From: Cohaesibacter intestini
GTDB taxonomy: Bacteria > Pseudomonadota > Alphaproteobacteria > Rhizobiales > Cohaesibacteraceae
Assembly: GCF_003324485.1 (NCBI RefSeq)
Contig: NZ_QODK01000002.1
Coordinates: 806,001 to 870,000 of the forward strand
Length of the DNA: 64,000 bases
Direction of reading: 5' to 3'
Positions 35,113 to 43,565 of the stretch are shown piece by piece (the stretch's first letter is position 1; every line of letters begins with the position of its first letter). The position numbers were made by a program, and so were the translations under genes. The notes under the pieces were generated by a model that was given only the letters and a program-made list of their open reading frames with translations, searched no databases and was not told the DNA's origin.

Positions 35113-35508
35113 ATGGATTTATCGGTCCAGAAAATGCAGCCGCCAGCGTCAGTTCAAGGCAAATCGGCGGCAAGGAAGGCATCCCGCTCAGGCGCCCTGA
35201 CTGAAGACGAAGCGGTCGAATCCACTGAACGCGACGCGGAAATTCGATTCATGCATGGCAATACGGCCTATGAAGGCATCGAACAGGACGACCAGCTGGA
35301 TCAGGATCCCAAAGGCAGAAAGCCGCGCCGCAAAAGGCGAGGCGCCAACCTGCTGTCGGGTGAAGACCTCTCTCAACTGACCATATCGATGGAAATGGAG
35401 AACACACCACAGCATTCCGCTGATGGTTTGATGAATCTGCGGGCCTACACGGCAGCTCCAGCCCCCCGAGAGGATGACGAAGAGCCCAACTTCGATCGCA
35501 ATATCTAA
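35113..35508 (+). CDS. Small acidic, probably disordered protein of unknown function
   Basis: The protein is 131 aa from ATG 35113, with TGAGG seven bases upstream; a TTG at 35101 is also open. The sequence is polar with no membrane segment, a basic patch (KGRKPRRKRRG near residue 80), acidic flanks and the end EEPNFDRNI. I recognise no family. Coding potential is supported by a ribosome site, continuous frame and codon use like neighbours. Its place between the glycosyltransferase and flagellin genes suggests a flagellar role, possibly regulatory, but this is only contextual. Confidence 0.6.
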   Translation: MDLSVQKMQPPASVQGKSAARKASRSGALTEDEAVESTERDAEIRFMHGNTAYEGIEQDDQLDQDPKGRKPRRKRRGANLLSGEDLSQLTISMEMENTPQHSADGLMNLRAYTAAPAPREDDEEPNFDRNI

Positions 35509-35935
35509 AAACAGTAACATTCGCCTGCCGCATTGTATTTACTTCTAGACAATAATGCCTGCTCTGCGTGAGCTTTTTGCTCGCACTGAAGCAACGAAAG
35601 CAATCGCAAAGTTGAAATCTTAACCGTTACATTTCACCATCAAAATCCCGAAAATCCGCTCTTGTTAACCAGTTTCGATGGCATAGAAACTGACCCGTTT
35701 TAGCAAAACGCAAACAGAATCAAAACGCTAGTTGGTAACAGTAAAAAGACCTGACGATACTTGCAGAAAATCGTTCGAATCCTGTTTTACTGATATTAAC
35801 CATGAAAGAGAACTCATAATTAACCCTGACATCTGTTAACCATATAATTTTACTATTGATTTTCGGTTTTCCGACATTCTTTCCCCACGACCAAGGACGG
35901 TCTCGAGTACAAAAACCAGAAAGGTTATGGGGATT
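35509..35935. other. AT-rich flagellin upstream region
   Basis: This 427-base region has no gene and is clearly more AT-rich than its flanks. It carries five TTAACC half-sites all in the same orientation (35620, 35665, 35796, 35820 and 35836), none at canonical CtrA spacing to one another. The flagellin promoter and leader must lie here. Confidence 0.65.
35904..35935 (+). promoter_or_regulatory. Flagellin 1 mRNA leader with conserved motif
   Basis: CGAGTAC, five A, then CCAGAAAGGT lies just before the start. The same CGAGTAC-CCAGAAAGGT pair, without the five A, precedes flagellin 2. The AAAGG part is the ribosome site. FlbT in Caulobacter acts on the flagellin mRNA leader, so this shared element is a candidate FlbT target. 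Confidence 0.5.
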
Positions 35936-37357
35936 ATGTCAGGAATTACTCTCTCAGCAGGCGTTCGCTCGAATTTGCTTTCTTTGCAGAACACTGCAAG
36001 CATGATGTCTGATACGGCAAACCGGCTTTCAACGGGTAAGAAAGTCAACTCCGCGTTGGACAATCCAAACAGTTACTTTACCTCTCAAGGTCTCAGCACG
36101 CGGGCAAACGAGCTGGGCAACCTTCTTGACGGTATCGGCAACGCAACCAAAACACTCGAAGCAGCTGACAATGGCATCAAAGCCATCACCAAGCTGGTAG
36201 AGAGTGCGCAGTCGACCGTTCGTCAGGCTCAGCAGGCCAACAGCGATTCAAGCGGCACCCACATTCAGTCTGGCGCCAACATCGACACGTCGGGCTCCAC
36301 TGGATCCACCACCAAGGCTCGCGCTGAAAACCAGACCCTTACCAATCTGGGCTTCACCACCGGTACCAGCTCCAACCTCACCATCACGTCTACCTCTGAA
36401 AATGGCGTGACCAAGACGTTCGACCTGAATGCTCACTTTACAGCAACCGGCGAAACCCTGCTTGATGGCGATGGCTCTGCATCCACCAGCACCGACGACT
36501 ATTCCGTCAGCGATCTGGTTAATGACATCAACGCATCGGGCGTTGCAACGGCTTCGATCACCGATGACGGACGTCTGGACCTGAAAGCCAACGGCAACGC
36601 CGAACTGGAACTGCAGTTGGTCAACACCGATACCGAAACCGCAACCACGCAGGCCGGCACCACCGGTACCTCACTGGCAGCAGCTCTCGGTTTTGGTGCA
36701 TCCGCTGACGAACTGGGTGAACTGGCTGATGGCTCCACCGGTACGGTTGGTGACGCTGGTGGTACCGACGTTGCATTCACCGCAGGCGCAACGTCTGGTG
36801 ATGCTGATACCTTCACGGTTACCAACGTGGCCTCCTCGTCTGACGCTGACAATGCCGAACTGGTTTCCCAGTTCAACGACATTCTCGATCAGATTGACGA
36901 ATTGGCATCAGATGCCACCTATAACGGTGTGAACCTGATCAATGGCGAAGGCAGTGACTTGACCGTTGCTTTCAACGAGCATCGTGACAGCAAGAAGTCC
37001 GAACTGACGATCAAATCTGCCGACCTCACCGCCACGGGCCTGAGCATCGGTAGTGCGACCTCTCTGAGTTCTGATGAAGCCAACACCAAGCTGGATAACC
37101 TCTCCGAGGCCCTCTCCACCTTGCGTGCCCAGTCTTCGACCTTCGGTTCGAAACTGAACACGGTGACCATTCGTGAGGAATTCACGAAAGACAGCATCAA
37201 CACCCTGCAGACCGGTGCAGACTCGCTGGTCCTCGCAGACTCCAACGAAGAAGGTGCAAACATGCTGGCGCTGCAAACCCGCCAGACCCTGTCCACCACC
37301 TCCCTTTCCCTGGCGTCTCAGGCAGACCAGGCTGTGCTGCGCTTCTTGCGCGCTTAA
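35936..37357 (+). CDS. fliC: Flagellin, first copy
   Basis: Filament subunit, 473 aa, from ATG 35936, matching the start of the second copy; an in-frame ATG at 35927 would add three residues. Conserved D0/D1 helices lie at residues 1-100 (SAGVRSNLLSLQNTA, NRLSTGKKVNSALDNP) and 385-473 (ending QADQAVLRFLRA). The central 100-380 part is Thr/Ser/Gly/Asp-rich with many TSTS- and GATSGDAD-like stretches, offering many possible O-glycosylation sites. It aligns without any gap to the downstream copy. A strong terminator follows it. Confidence 0.95.
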   Translation: MSGITLSAGVRSNLLSLQNTASMMSDTANRLSTGKKVNSALDNPNSYFTSQGLSTRANELGNLLDGIGNATKTLEAADNGIKAITKLVESAQSTVRQAQQANSDSSGTHIQSGANIDTSGSTGSTTKARAENQTLTNLGFTTGTSSNLTITSTSENGVTKTFDLNAHFTATGETLLDGDGSASTSTDDYSVSDLVNDINASGVATASITDDGRLDLKANGNAELELQLVNTDTETATTQAGTTGTSLAAALGFGASADELGELADGSTGTVGDAGGTDVAFTAGATSGDADTFTVTNVASSSDADNAELVSQFNDILDQIDELASDATYNGVNLINGEGSDLTVAFNEHRDSKKSELTIKSADLTATGLSIGSATSLSSDEANTKLDNLSEALSTLRAQSSTFGSKLNTVTIREEFTKDSINTLQTGADSLVLADSNEEGANMLALQTRQTLSTTSLSLASQADQAVLRFLRA

Positions 37358-37383
37358 CAGCAACCAAAATTTCACTAAAATCC

Positions 37384-37414
37384 AAAACGGCGGGACATTC
37401 CCGCCGTTTTTTTG
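37384..37414 (+). terminator. Rho-independent terminator after flagellin 1
   Basis: A perfect 12-base stem (37384-37395 with 37399-37410, GC-rich core ACGGCGGGA) has a three-base loop CAT and is followed by further T. This is one of the strongest terminators in the window. Confidence 0.9.
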
Positions 37415-37532
37415 TCGTTAATAATCTGTTCACCAATGTCTTTAACGACGTTCCTGCACACTCTATTAACCTTAAATTAGCCTTTCATAGCGATCATCCG
37501 ACTAAGCCTTAGAAAAAGGTCAATATTGTATT

Positions 37533-37555
37533 CGAGTACCCAGAAAGGTAACACA
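37533..37555 (+). promoter_or_regulatory. Flagellin 2 mRNA leader with conserved motif
   Basis: CGAGTAC directly followed by CCAGAAAGGT and AACACA, then the ATG. It shares both blocks with the flagellin 1 leader but lacks its five-A spacer and has a shorter distance from ribosome site to start (six versus ten bases). Confidence 0.5.
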
Positions 37556-38977
37556 ATGTCGGATATCACTCTCTCTGCTGGCGTGCGCCAGAACTTGTTG
37601 TCACTCCAGAATACTGCGGACTTGATGTCCACAACGCAGAACCGTCTGGCAACTGGTAAAAAAGTTAACTCAGCGTTGGACAATCCAACCAACTACTTTA
37701 CGTCCCAGGGATTGAGCAGCCGTGCGGCCGATTTGAGCAACCTTCTCGATGGCATTGGCAACTCGATCAAAACCTTGGAATCAGCTGATAACGGCATCAA
37801 AGCCATCACCAAGCTGGTTGAAAGTGCACAGTCTACTGTTCGTCAGTCTCAGTCTGCCAACAGCAATTCCAGCGGCACCCACATCCAGTCCGATGCCGGC
37901 ATCAACACTGCGGGTTCTTCAGGCTCGACCACCAAGGCACGTGCAGAAAACCAGACCCTTACCACTCTGGGCTTCACCGCGGGCACCAGCTCGAACCTGA
38001 CGATCACTTCCACGTCTGAAAATGGTGTCACGTCGACCTTCGATTTGAACGCCCACTTCACGGCGACTGGCAAAAGCTATCTGGACGGAGACGGCTCCGC
38101 TTCCACCAGCACCGACGACTACACCATCAGCAATCTGGTTGACGACATCAACGCGTCTGGCGTTGCAACCGCATCGATCACCGATGACGGCCGTCTTGAC
38201 CTGAAAGCCAATGGCAACGAAGAGTTGGAACTGCAGCTGGTCAACACCGATACCGAAACCGCTACCACGCAGGCCGGCACCACCGGTACGTCTCTGGCAG
38301 CAGCTCTCGGCTTTGGTGCTTCCACTGACGGGCTTGGTGAACTGGCAGATGGCTCCACCGGTACGGTAGGTGACGCTGGTGGTACTGATGTTGAATTCAC
38401 CGCTGGTGCGACCTCTGGTGACGCTGATACCTTCACCATCACCAACCAGGCCTCCACCTCGGATGCTGACAACTCTGAACTCGTCACCCAGTTCAACGAT
38501 ATTCTTGACCAGATCGACTCGCTTGCAGCTGACTCCAGCTTCAACGGCATCAACCTGATCAACGGTACAGGCAACGACCTGACCGTATCGTTCAACGAAC
38601 ATCGTGATGAAAAGAAATCAGAACTCGAAATCAAGTCTGCTGACCTGACTTCTGATGGCCTGAGCATCAGTGCAGCAACGTCCTTGAGCTCTGACGAAGC
38701 AAACCTGAAACTGGACTCTCTGGCCGACGCCCTGACGACCCTTCGTAAGCAGGCTTCGACCTTCGGTTCCAACCTTTCCACCGTGCAGATCCGTAAGGAC
38801 TACACCAAGGAAAGCATCAATACCCTGCAGACCGGTGCGGATGCTCTGGTTCTCGCAGATTCCAACGAAGAAGGTGCGAACATGCTGGCGTTGCAAACCC
38901 GCCAGACCCTGTCCACCACTGCTCTGTCTCTGGCTTCCCAGGCAGACCAGGCCGTTACCCGGTTCCTCCGGGCCTAA
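37556..38977 (+). CDS. fliC: Flagellin, second copy
   Basis: Filament subunit, 473 aa, exactly the length of copy 1 and offset from it by 1,620 bases at every position compared, so no insertion or deletion separates them. Substitutions are spread over the gene, but blocks such as the stretch near residues 218-255 are nearly identical at DNA level, suggesting recent duplication or gene conversion. The D0/D1 ends are intact (end QADQAVTRFLRA). It has its own leader and terminator, so it is separately expressed. Confidence 0.95.
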   Translation: MSDITLSAGVRQNLLSLQNTADLMSTTQNRLATGKKVNSALDNPTNYFTSQGLSSRAADLSNLLDGIGNSIKTLESADNGIKAITKLVESAQSTVRQSQSANSNSSGTHIQSDAGINTAGSSGSTTKARAENQTLTTLGFTAGTSSNLTITSTSENGVTSTFDLNAHFTATGKSYLDGDGSASTSTDDYTISNLVDDINASGVATASITDDGRLDLKANGNEELELQLVNTDTETATTQAGTTGTSLAAALGFGASTDGLGELADGSTGTVGDAGGTDVEFTAGATSGDADTFTITNQASTSDADNSELVTQFNDILDQIDSLAADSSFNGINLINGTGNDLTVSFNEHRDEKKSELEIKSADLTSDGLSISAATSLSSDEANLKLDSLADALTTLRKQASTFGSNLSTVQIRKDYTKESINTLQTGADALVLADSNEEGANMLALQTRQTLSTTALSLASQADQAVTRFLRA

Positions 38978-39002
38978 TCGGTTCCTTCGTAAGGCGATTA
39001 GA

Positions 39003-39029
39003 AAGGCGGGGATTTCCTCGCCTTTTTTT
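39003..39029 (+). terminator. Rho-independent terminator after flagellin 2
   Basis: The stem is AGGCGGGGA with TCCTCGCCT (one G-U pair) and a very short loop, followed by seven T, about 25 bases beyond the stop codon. Confidence 0.85.
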
Positions 39030-39147
39030 GTTTCTGCCACGCAGCGATCCCGCGCTCCAGCGTCTTTATTCTTTCCAAGAGCCCCCAACTCCTCTAGGAA
39101 GAAAGAGCAAGCCTCAACACGAAGACTTGCGACAAACAGGAGGTCCC

Positions 39148-39579
39148 ATGCCCCTCAAGATCGAGTTGCGCCCCGGCGAAAAAATCATCATCGGCAATAG
39201 CGTCATCACCAATGGAGAGAACCGCGCCAAATTGTTCGTGGATGGTGAAGCGCCTATCCTCAGAGAGAAGGATATCCTGACCAGCGAAACCGCCAACAGC
39301 CCCGCCAAACGCATCTATCTTTGCGTTCAGTTGATGTATCTGGGTCAGGATCTGGAAAAGCACAGAGAAACCTATTTTACTTTGGTGAATGAATTTCTAC
39401 AGGCGGCTCCCAGTGCATTAACTATTATAGACGCCATAAATAGGAAAATATTAACCTATTCCCTCTATCCTGCTTTGAAGGAAACCAAGGCGCTTATAAA
39501 GTACGAAGAGGAGTTGCTCCGAGATGTACAACCAATCCGCAGCGAGAGCCTATCAGGAGACGGGCTATCAGGGGGGTGA
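39148..39579 (+). CDS. flbT: FlbT, flagellin mRNA regulator
   Basis: Post-transcriptional regulator that binds the 5' leader of flagellin mRNA and affects its stability in Caulobacter and relatives. The protein is 143 aa from ATG 39148, with a perfect AGGAGG seven bases upstream. It begins MPLKIELRPGEKIIIGN, the family start, and has the helical C-terminal half (NRKILTYSLYPALKETKALIKYEEELL). It overlaps the flaF start by 56 bases in another frame. Confidence 0.95.
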   Translation: MPLKIELRPGEKIIIGNSVITNGENRAKLFVDGEAPILREKDILTSETANSPAKRIYLCVQLMYLGQDLEKHRETYFTLVNEFLQAAPSALTIIDAINRKILTYSLYPALKETKALIKYEEELLRDVQPIRSESLSGDGLSGG

Positions 39580-39892
39580 GCCGCGCGAGCGCGAAGCAGC
39601 CCTGTTGATCAAGGCAGCAGCCAACCTGCAGCGGACCAAGTCGGAAGAAGCCACGCGTGAAGAGCTTGATCACGCACTGACCTTCAACCGTCATGTTTGG
39701 ACCTTGTTCGTCGGCGAATTGCTTGACGAAAACCATGAAATGCCGAAGGATTTGCGCCAAAACCTTGTTAATCTTGGCCTTTTTACCTTCAATCACACTT
39801 TGGATGTGATGGCTGATCCGCAAAACAAGACTGTCGACAGCCTGATCAACATCAATCGCAACATCGCAGAAGGCCTGCGCGCCAACGGCTAA
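39524..39892 (+). CDS. flaF: FlaF, flagellin synthesis regulator
   Basis: Helical protein, 122 aa, that binds flagellin and promotes its synthesis and secretion, opposing FlbT. Family features: the N-terminal AARAYQET, EREAALLIKAA, the central HALTFNRHVWTLF and the end NLGLFTFNHTLDV. The start ATG lies inside the last 56 bases of flbT (different frame), so translation of the two is likely linked. A terminator follows about 50 bases after the stop. Confidence 0.95.
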   Translation: MYNQSAARAYQETGYQGGEPREREAALLIKAAANLQRTKSEEATREELDHALTFNRHVWTLFVGELLDENHEMPKDLRQNLVNLGLFTFNHTLDVMADPQNKTVDSLININRNIAEGLRANG

Positions 39893-39939
39893 AAGCCGGC
39901 AAGCAAGCGAAGCTTCGATAGGATGCGAGCAGGAATGCC

Positions 39940-39974
39940 AAATGCGCCACCACACCGGTTGGCGCATTTTTTCG
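39940..39974 (+). terminator. Rho-independent terminator after flaF
   Basis: A ten-base stem AAATGCGCCA / TGGCGCATTT (39940-39949 with 39960-39969) is followed by more T. It ends the flbT-flaF unit. Confidence 0.85.
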
Positions 39975-40035
39975 TTTGACGATCACAAACGCCGCCCTTC
40001 GAAGCATTTGAACGCGAATGAACAGAAGTATAGAC

Positions 40036-40066
40036 AAAGAAAAAGGTGGCCCGTGCCACCTTCTTT
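40036..40066 (-). terminator. Rho-independent terminator after flgL
   Basis: The perfect stem AAGGTGGC / GCCACCTT (40043-40050 and 40055-40062) has the four-base loop CCGT. On the minus strand it is followed by TTTTTC. It lies about 55 bases after the flgL stop and closes the flgE-flgK-flgL operon. Confidence 0.85.
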
Positions 40067-40120
40067 TAAACTCGCTGCCCAATACATCAAGCAACCGGCG
40101 CCTGCACGTAAGCAACAGAT

Positions 40121-41620
40121 TTACATAAACTTTGTTAGCGTCAGATTATAAAGCATGGACGTCGCCTGATAGGAGGCTTCAATACGTGTCTGCATGACCA
40201 TGATTTTCGCGGCAACCTCTTCATCGTTAATTGCCTCGATGCCATCTGATGCAGATTGCAACATGCTCAGGCTGGTCGTGTGCCTCGTATTGGCATCGGA
40301 CAACATCTTCGTTGCCACCCCCAGCTGGGTCTGGATCGTTTTGACCACATCTCCCTGGTTCGCACTCGACAGCCCCGCTGACACAGCATCGGCCAACGCC
40401 GAGTAACGATCCTGATCAACGCTGCTGTCCTGATCATAGGACGGCAATGTGAAAGCAGTCATATAGGCCAACTGACGCACGATGCTTTTCTCATTGGCTC
40501 GCGCCCCATAAGAAACATCCAGATGACTGTCGACATGTGCCTTGGCAGTGTCGCGCGCGTTGCCAGGATTGTTGTCACCAAGATACCAATTGACCGTTGG
40601 CTTACCGGCATTGGTGGCCGTATCGAGCGTGGTGGCCGTCTCAGGCGTCCCAACAACACGTTTGGGCTCACCTCCGTTGGATGTATCATAGAAGTCCATA
40701 GCCGCCTGTATGCGCGACGCAGCCTCCCCTTCATCCTGAACATTCTTCTCGATCTGGAAAGCCAGCACGCTTTCCAGCGAGGCCGCGGTGTCCGCAGGCG
40801 TTGCGCCAATGGAAAAGATCCCTTCCCCCGGATCGGAAGCACCCGAGCCCGCTTTGAGCTGAATGACTTCATTTGATCCATCCGGCAGCGTGAAGGTGAA
40901 GGACAGAACCTCATTAGGATCGGGTTGCCCGGTAAACGCGACATCGACCGACAAAGGCGCGCCAGTTGGCCCGGTGACCGTGGCATTGCTCAACGTGCTG
41001 GTGACCGCTTCGAGCTTATAGCCAAAGTCGGTCGCCTGTTCGGCCAGCGTCACCGTCCCAGCAGCTGCCGACAGCGTTAGCCGTCCTCGGCCATCCGCAC
41101 CGGCATCCGCCCGCATGCGTTCGTCGGTGACAGTGATCAACCCTTCCTCACCACCAAAGCCATTGATGATCTGGTCGTAGTTGCGCGTCGGTTCAATCTC
41201 GGACGTGGTACCGGAGAAAACGAAGTCTCCATCCACCTCAGTGTCAAGCAGCCCCAATATTTCCTTGACAAAAGCCGTCGTCGTCATCTGACCGACCGAC
41301 TGATTGGTGTCAGTGATGTTGTATTCTGTCGACGTTGCAGACCCACTGACCTCAGATCCAATATCAACGATCCGCTCAAGAGCGGTGTTCATCATCGAAA
41401 TCTGCAGCTTGGCTTGCGCGATCGTCGATTGAAACCCTTTGAAGGTTGAAATGTCCGACCGCAGATCCAGCGCCTTGGAAGACTGCTCGCCCAACCCACC
41501 ATAGGTCTGTGCCTTTTTGCCAGTGCTGATCTGAACCGTCAGTTCTTCCATTTGGGCGGAATTGCGACTGAGCGACGTCATCAGCATCGTAGAAGAAAAG
41601 CCGTTAAGTCCACTGATCAT
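40121..41620 (-). CDS. flgL: FlgL, hook-filament junction protein
   Basis: Junction protein between FlgK and the filament. The protein is 499 aa with flagellin-like ends: N-terminal RNSAQMEELTVQISTGKKAQTYGG region and C-terminal SYQATSMLYNLTLTKFM. Many alphaproteobacterial FlgL proteins are around 300-360 aa; the extra length is a central insertion (about residues 190-340) rich in Thr, Asp and Gly. It follows flgK by 16 bases on the minus strand and ends at a good terminator. Confidence 0.9.
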   Translation of the reverse strand: MISGLNGFSSTMLMTSLSRNSAQMEELTVQISTGKKAQTYGGLGEQSSKALDLRSDISTFKGFQSTIAQAKLQISMMNTALERIVDIGSEVSGSATSTEYNITDTNQSVGQMTTTAFVKEILGLLDTEVDGDFVFSGTTSEIEPTRNYDQIINGFGGEEGLITVTDERMRADAGADGRGRLTLSAAAGTVTLAEQATDFGYKLEAVTSTLSNATVTGPTGAPLSVDVAFTGQPDPNEVLSFTFTLPDGSNEVIQLKAGSGASDPGEGIFSIGATPADTAASLESVLAFQIEKNVQDEGEAASRIQAAMDFYDTSNGGEPKRVVGTPETATTLDTATNAGKPTVNWYLGDNNPGNARDTAKAHVDSHLDVSYGARANEKSIVRQLAYMTAFTLPSYDQDSSVDQDRYSALADAVSAGLSSANQGDVVKTIQTQLGVATKMLSDANTRHTTSLSMLQSASDGIEAINDEEVAAKIMVMQTRIEASYQATSMLYNLTLTKFM

Positions 41621-41636
41621 CTTTGTGTCTCATTTC

Positions 41637-43493
41637 CTAAATGCGCATCAAGGAGTCCATCATCTCCTTGACGGCCGTCATCACACGGGCATTGGCGGTA
41701 TAGGCGGTTTGCAGCTCCAGCAGATGCGCCAGCTCGGAGTCGATATCAACCTTCGAGCCTTCCTCATAACGCGCCATGACATTGTTCATGACGATTTGCT
41801 GGCCCTCGTTCCGGGTCTTGGCGGTTGCACTCTGCTGGGACTGATAGGCGATCACTTCGCGTGCATATTCATCCACGCTCATGGTCACCGGAGCGCCACC
41901 ATCTTTCAGGTTAAACTGCAGCGAGGTGTTGTTGAGCGCATCAAACATCGCATCCGGACGCGTCTGATCAGACGCCCCGATCCCGGCGCTATATTTGACC
42001 AGCAACGATGGGTCATTCACCAAAGCGGCATTAACCTGGATGCGAGAAGCAAAGCCGGTCTGCTGGACCATGCCATCAACACTGCCGGTATAAAGCCCCG
42101 GACCTGTGCCACCATCCACGAAGAAGGGCAAAGCACCAGCCTGATCCTGAAGGCCCGTCGCCGTCATGCGAGCGTCCAGCGCGGTCACATCCACTGTGTT
42201 TGCGGCTCCATCATCCAGAATGCGGATGGAGTTGCCGGACGGATTGCTAACGCTGAAGGCACCGCCCAGAGCGGCCTGAATCTGAGTTGCCACGCTGGCC
42301 ATACCGCCGGAAAAGTCAATCCCCACAACGGTATCGTCATTGCGCGCGGTAACATCATCGCCCAGCGGCAACGACGCGGCAGAATCCACCCGCACGAACG
42401 TTACGACGTTGGTCTCACCCGTCCCCACATCCTGATAGGTCAGAGTGAACTCGTCGCCCGATTGCAGCCCCGTCAGATCGACATCGAAGCCAGCCTGCGC
42501 GCCTGCTGTTGCCGCTGTCCCGGCCACGTCATATTTGGCAAAGGCATCTGCCAGACCATCAGCGAGGCTATCAAGCTGGTTCTGGGTCTCGACAAGGACC
42601 TCATCGCGCAGCTCAAACAGGGCACCGATCTTGCCACCCTCAAAGCCACCGGTGTCGGTCATGTCATGGCGCGTGCCACCCTGCGAAACCAGATTGAGGC
42701 TACCAAGCAGCCCCTGCCCCGTGGCACTGTCTCGCTTGGTTTCCGCGCTGACGGTGCCATAGGCATCAAACTCGAACTGCGAGGCCACCTGATCATAGAT
42801 GGTGACACCATTCTCAAGCGAAATCTGAACGGAATTGTTCGGCGCATCATCGACCCGCAGAGGCACCAGTTCCGACAACTGACTGATCAGGGCATCGCGC
42901 TGATCCATCATGGCGACTGGCTCAATCTGGTTGAGCGTCATTTCCTGAATCCGCCCATCGATATCTTCGATATCCTTGAGCAGGCGGTTCATGTCCTCAA
43001 CGGCCGTCTCAATGGCAAATTCCGCGTCCTGCCGCAAAGACTGCACCTTGTCGGCGGATTGATTGATCTTCTGCGCCAGAATGGCCGCATCATTGAGCAC
43101 ATCCAAACGGCTTGCGGCATCATCTGGTGACGTCTGCAAGGTCTGCAATGCATTCGAGAAGGAGTTCAGCAAGGTGTCCAGCGCATTGGCACCACCTGGC
43201 TGTCCCATGGTGGCATCCACCTGACCCAGATAATCGGCCATCACGTTGGTATAATTGCTGGCGGCGGTTTCGGTCCATAGCTGTTTCTGCGCCACCTCAT
43301 CGATGGTCCGCTGAACGGTGGTCCCGATGACCGCTGTCACCTTGCCATCGACGGTCACATCTTCACGATTGGAGACCTTGCGCGTATAGCCCGGCGTATT
43401 GGCATTGGTGATGTTGGAGGCAGTGATCTCCAGCTCACGGTTGGTCGTGCGCAACCCCGAGGACGCGACAGAAAGTGCAAGACCAAGACCCAT
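41637..43493 (-). CDS. flgK: FlgK, hook-associated protein 1
   Basis: First hook-filament junction protein, 618 aa. The N-terminal rod/hook signature is around residues 10-45 (SGLRTTNRELEITASNITNANTPGYTRK) in variable pieces. A long coiled region, a variable centre and the C-terminal LLELQTAYTANARVMTAVKEMMDSL block are all complete. GGAG lies eight bases upstream of the ATG. It stands between flgE and flgL. Confidence 0.95.
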   Translation of the reverse strand: MGLGLALSVASSGLRTTNRELEITASNITNANTPGYTRKVSNREDVTVDGKVTAVIGTTVQRTIDEVAQKQLWTETAASNYTNVMADYLGQVDATMGQPGGANALDTLLNSFSNALQTLQTSPDDAASRLDVLNDAAILAQKINQSADKVQSLRQDAEFAIETAVEDMNRLLKDIEDIDGRIQEMTLNQIEPVAMMDQRDALISQLSELVPLRVDDAPNNSVQISLENGVTIYDQVASQFEFDAYGTVSAETKRDSATGQGLLGSLNLVSQGGTRHDMTDTGGFEGGKIGALFELRDEVLVETQNQLDSLADGLADAFAKYDVAGTAATAGAQAGFDVDLTGLQSGDEFTLTYQDVGTGETNVVTFVRVDSAASLPLGDDVTARNDDTVVGIDFSGGMASVATQIQAALGGAFSVSNPSGNSIRILDDGAANTVDVTALDARMTATGLQDQAGALPFFVDGGTGPGLYTGSVDGMVQQTGFASRIQVNAALVNDPSLLVKYSAGIGASDQTRPDAMFDALNNTSLQFNLKDGGAPVTMSVDEYAREVIAYQSQQSATAKTRNEGQQIVMNNVMARYEEGSKVDIDSELAHLLELQTAYTANARVMTAVKEMMDSLMRI

Positions 43494-43565
43494 GAACCAA
43501 TCTCCAAATCACCTATAGGAAAGCCGCCGCACCCAAACAATCGATGCGGCCGGCTCAATCATCTG

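Noticed and set aside
41562-43130. 522-codon plus-strand frame opposite flgK/flgL
   Set aside because: Its coding strand counterpart is unmistakable FlgK; the His/Arg/Ile-rich translation is typical antisense.
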